Source: an uncultured Alphaproteobacteria bacterium (lineage in GTDB: Bacteria; Pseudomonadota; Alphaproteobacteria; RF32; CAG-239). From it: a stretch of DNA of 10,776 nucleotides. The stretch spans positions 1 to 10,776 of the forward strand of contig CALXTH010000147.1 in assembly GCA_944391365.1 (NCBI GenBank). The letters are read 5' to 3'. Below the pieces are notes generated by a model. The model worked only from the letters and a program-made list of their open reading frames with translations. It was not told where the DNA came from and searched no databases. Below are positions 10,701 through 10,776 of the stretch, in pieces. The position numbers were made by a program, and so were the translations under genes. The number at the start of each line of letters is the position of its first letter. Positions within the stretch are counted from its first letter, which is position 1.

Positions 10701-10776
10701 TTATAAGGGAATGGAAATGAGTACCCTCAAGCCTCCCATATCACTGTCGCCCAACTCAATTTTTCCGCCATGAGAC
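10701..10776 (-). CDS. Sensor histidine kinase, extreme C-terminus (most of the gene outside window)
   Basis: The last 24 codons on the minus strand read SHGGKIELGDSDMGGLRVLI then SIPL and stop (TAA at 10703-10701). This is the usual end of the HATPase_c domain of sensor histidine kinases, where a His-Gly-Gly motif is followed by a strand, a GG turn and a final beta strand closing with a Pro-containing tail. The kinase would phosphorylate a response regulator, whose gene is not visible. Only the end is present, so the sensor input and the exact subfamily cannot be told. A terminator follows about 40 nt later. Confidence 0.72.
   Translation of the reverse strand, partial: SHGGKIELGDSDMGGLRVLISIPL

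Noticed and set aside
10313..10720. Plus-strand open frame of 135 codons at the right end
   Set aside because: It is antisense to the acidic protein and crosses the terminator. It lacks a ribosome site and has composition typical of a shadow frame.

Overview
The window looks like a chromosomal segment of a Gram-negative bacterium, most likely an uncultured, host- or gut-associated alphaproteobacterium. This rests on Sec and lipoprotein signal peptides, strong sigma-70-type promoters (TTGACT/TTTACA, 16-17 bp, TATACT/TATAAT), moderate GC with an AT-rich intergenic background, and families of Cys-rich secreted proteins that I associate from memory with such lineages. The taxonomic placement is an inference, not something the sequence proves.

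Layout, left to right. The 3' end of accC (biotin carboxylase, + strand) meets a SHOCT-DUF805 membrane protein gene (- strand) at a shared bidirectional terminator. A large UvrA-type ABC ATPase gene (+) follows; it appears to lack the UvrB-binding domain, which suggests a UvrA2-like protein rather than the repair-complex UvrA. Next come two divergently transcribed genes for secreted Cys-rich proteins (3929-4681 on - and 5006-6457 on +), each with a near-consensus promoter, separated by a structured intergenic spacer. Then there is an AT-rich orphan gene (6533-7003), a tRNA-Pro(CGG) on the minus strand, a small lipoprotein gene and a secreted thermonuclease-family nuclease gene (both -), and a second lipoprotein gene read divergently from the nuclease (+, best start a GTG). 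Last are a very acidic, probably disordered cytoplasmic protein gene (-) and the last codons of a sensor histidine kinase gene (-).

The most unusual part is the first third of the 5006-6457 gene. Between its signal peptide and its Cys-rich modules lie two adjacent palindromic elements (5177-5271 and 5282-5374). Each has an outer inverted repeat enclosing smaller hairpins, like a cloverleaf, and both are read through in frame without a stop. A third repeat (5433-5476) has a diverged copy in the upstream intergenic spacer (4868-4911). This resembles the way Rickettsia palindromic elements sit inside protein genes. The rest of that protein is two tandem Cys-rich modules and a Ser/Gly tract written with all six serine codons.

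Most genes here are single transcription units with their own promoters, so there is no obvious multi-gene pathway. The secreted and lipid-anchored products (two Cys-rich proteins, two lipoproteins and a nuclease) do suggest an envelope or secretion theme between about 3.9 and 9.2 kb. I see no CRISPR array, integrase, transposase or defence operon.
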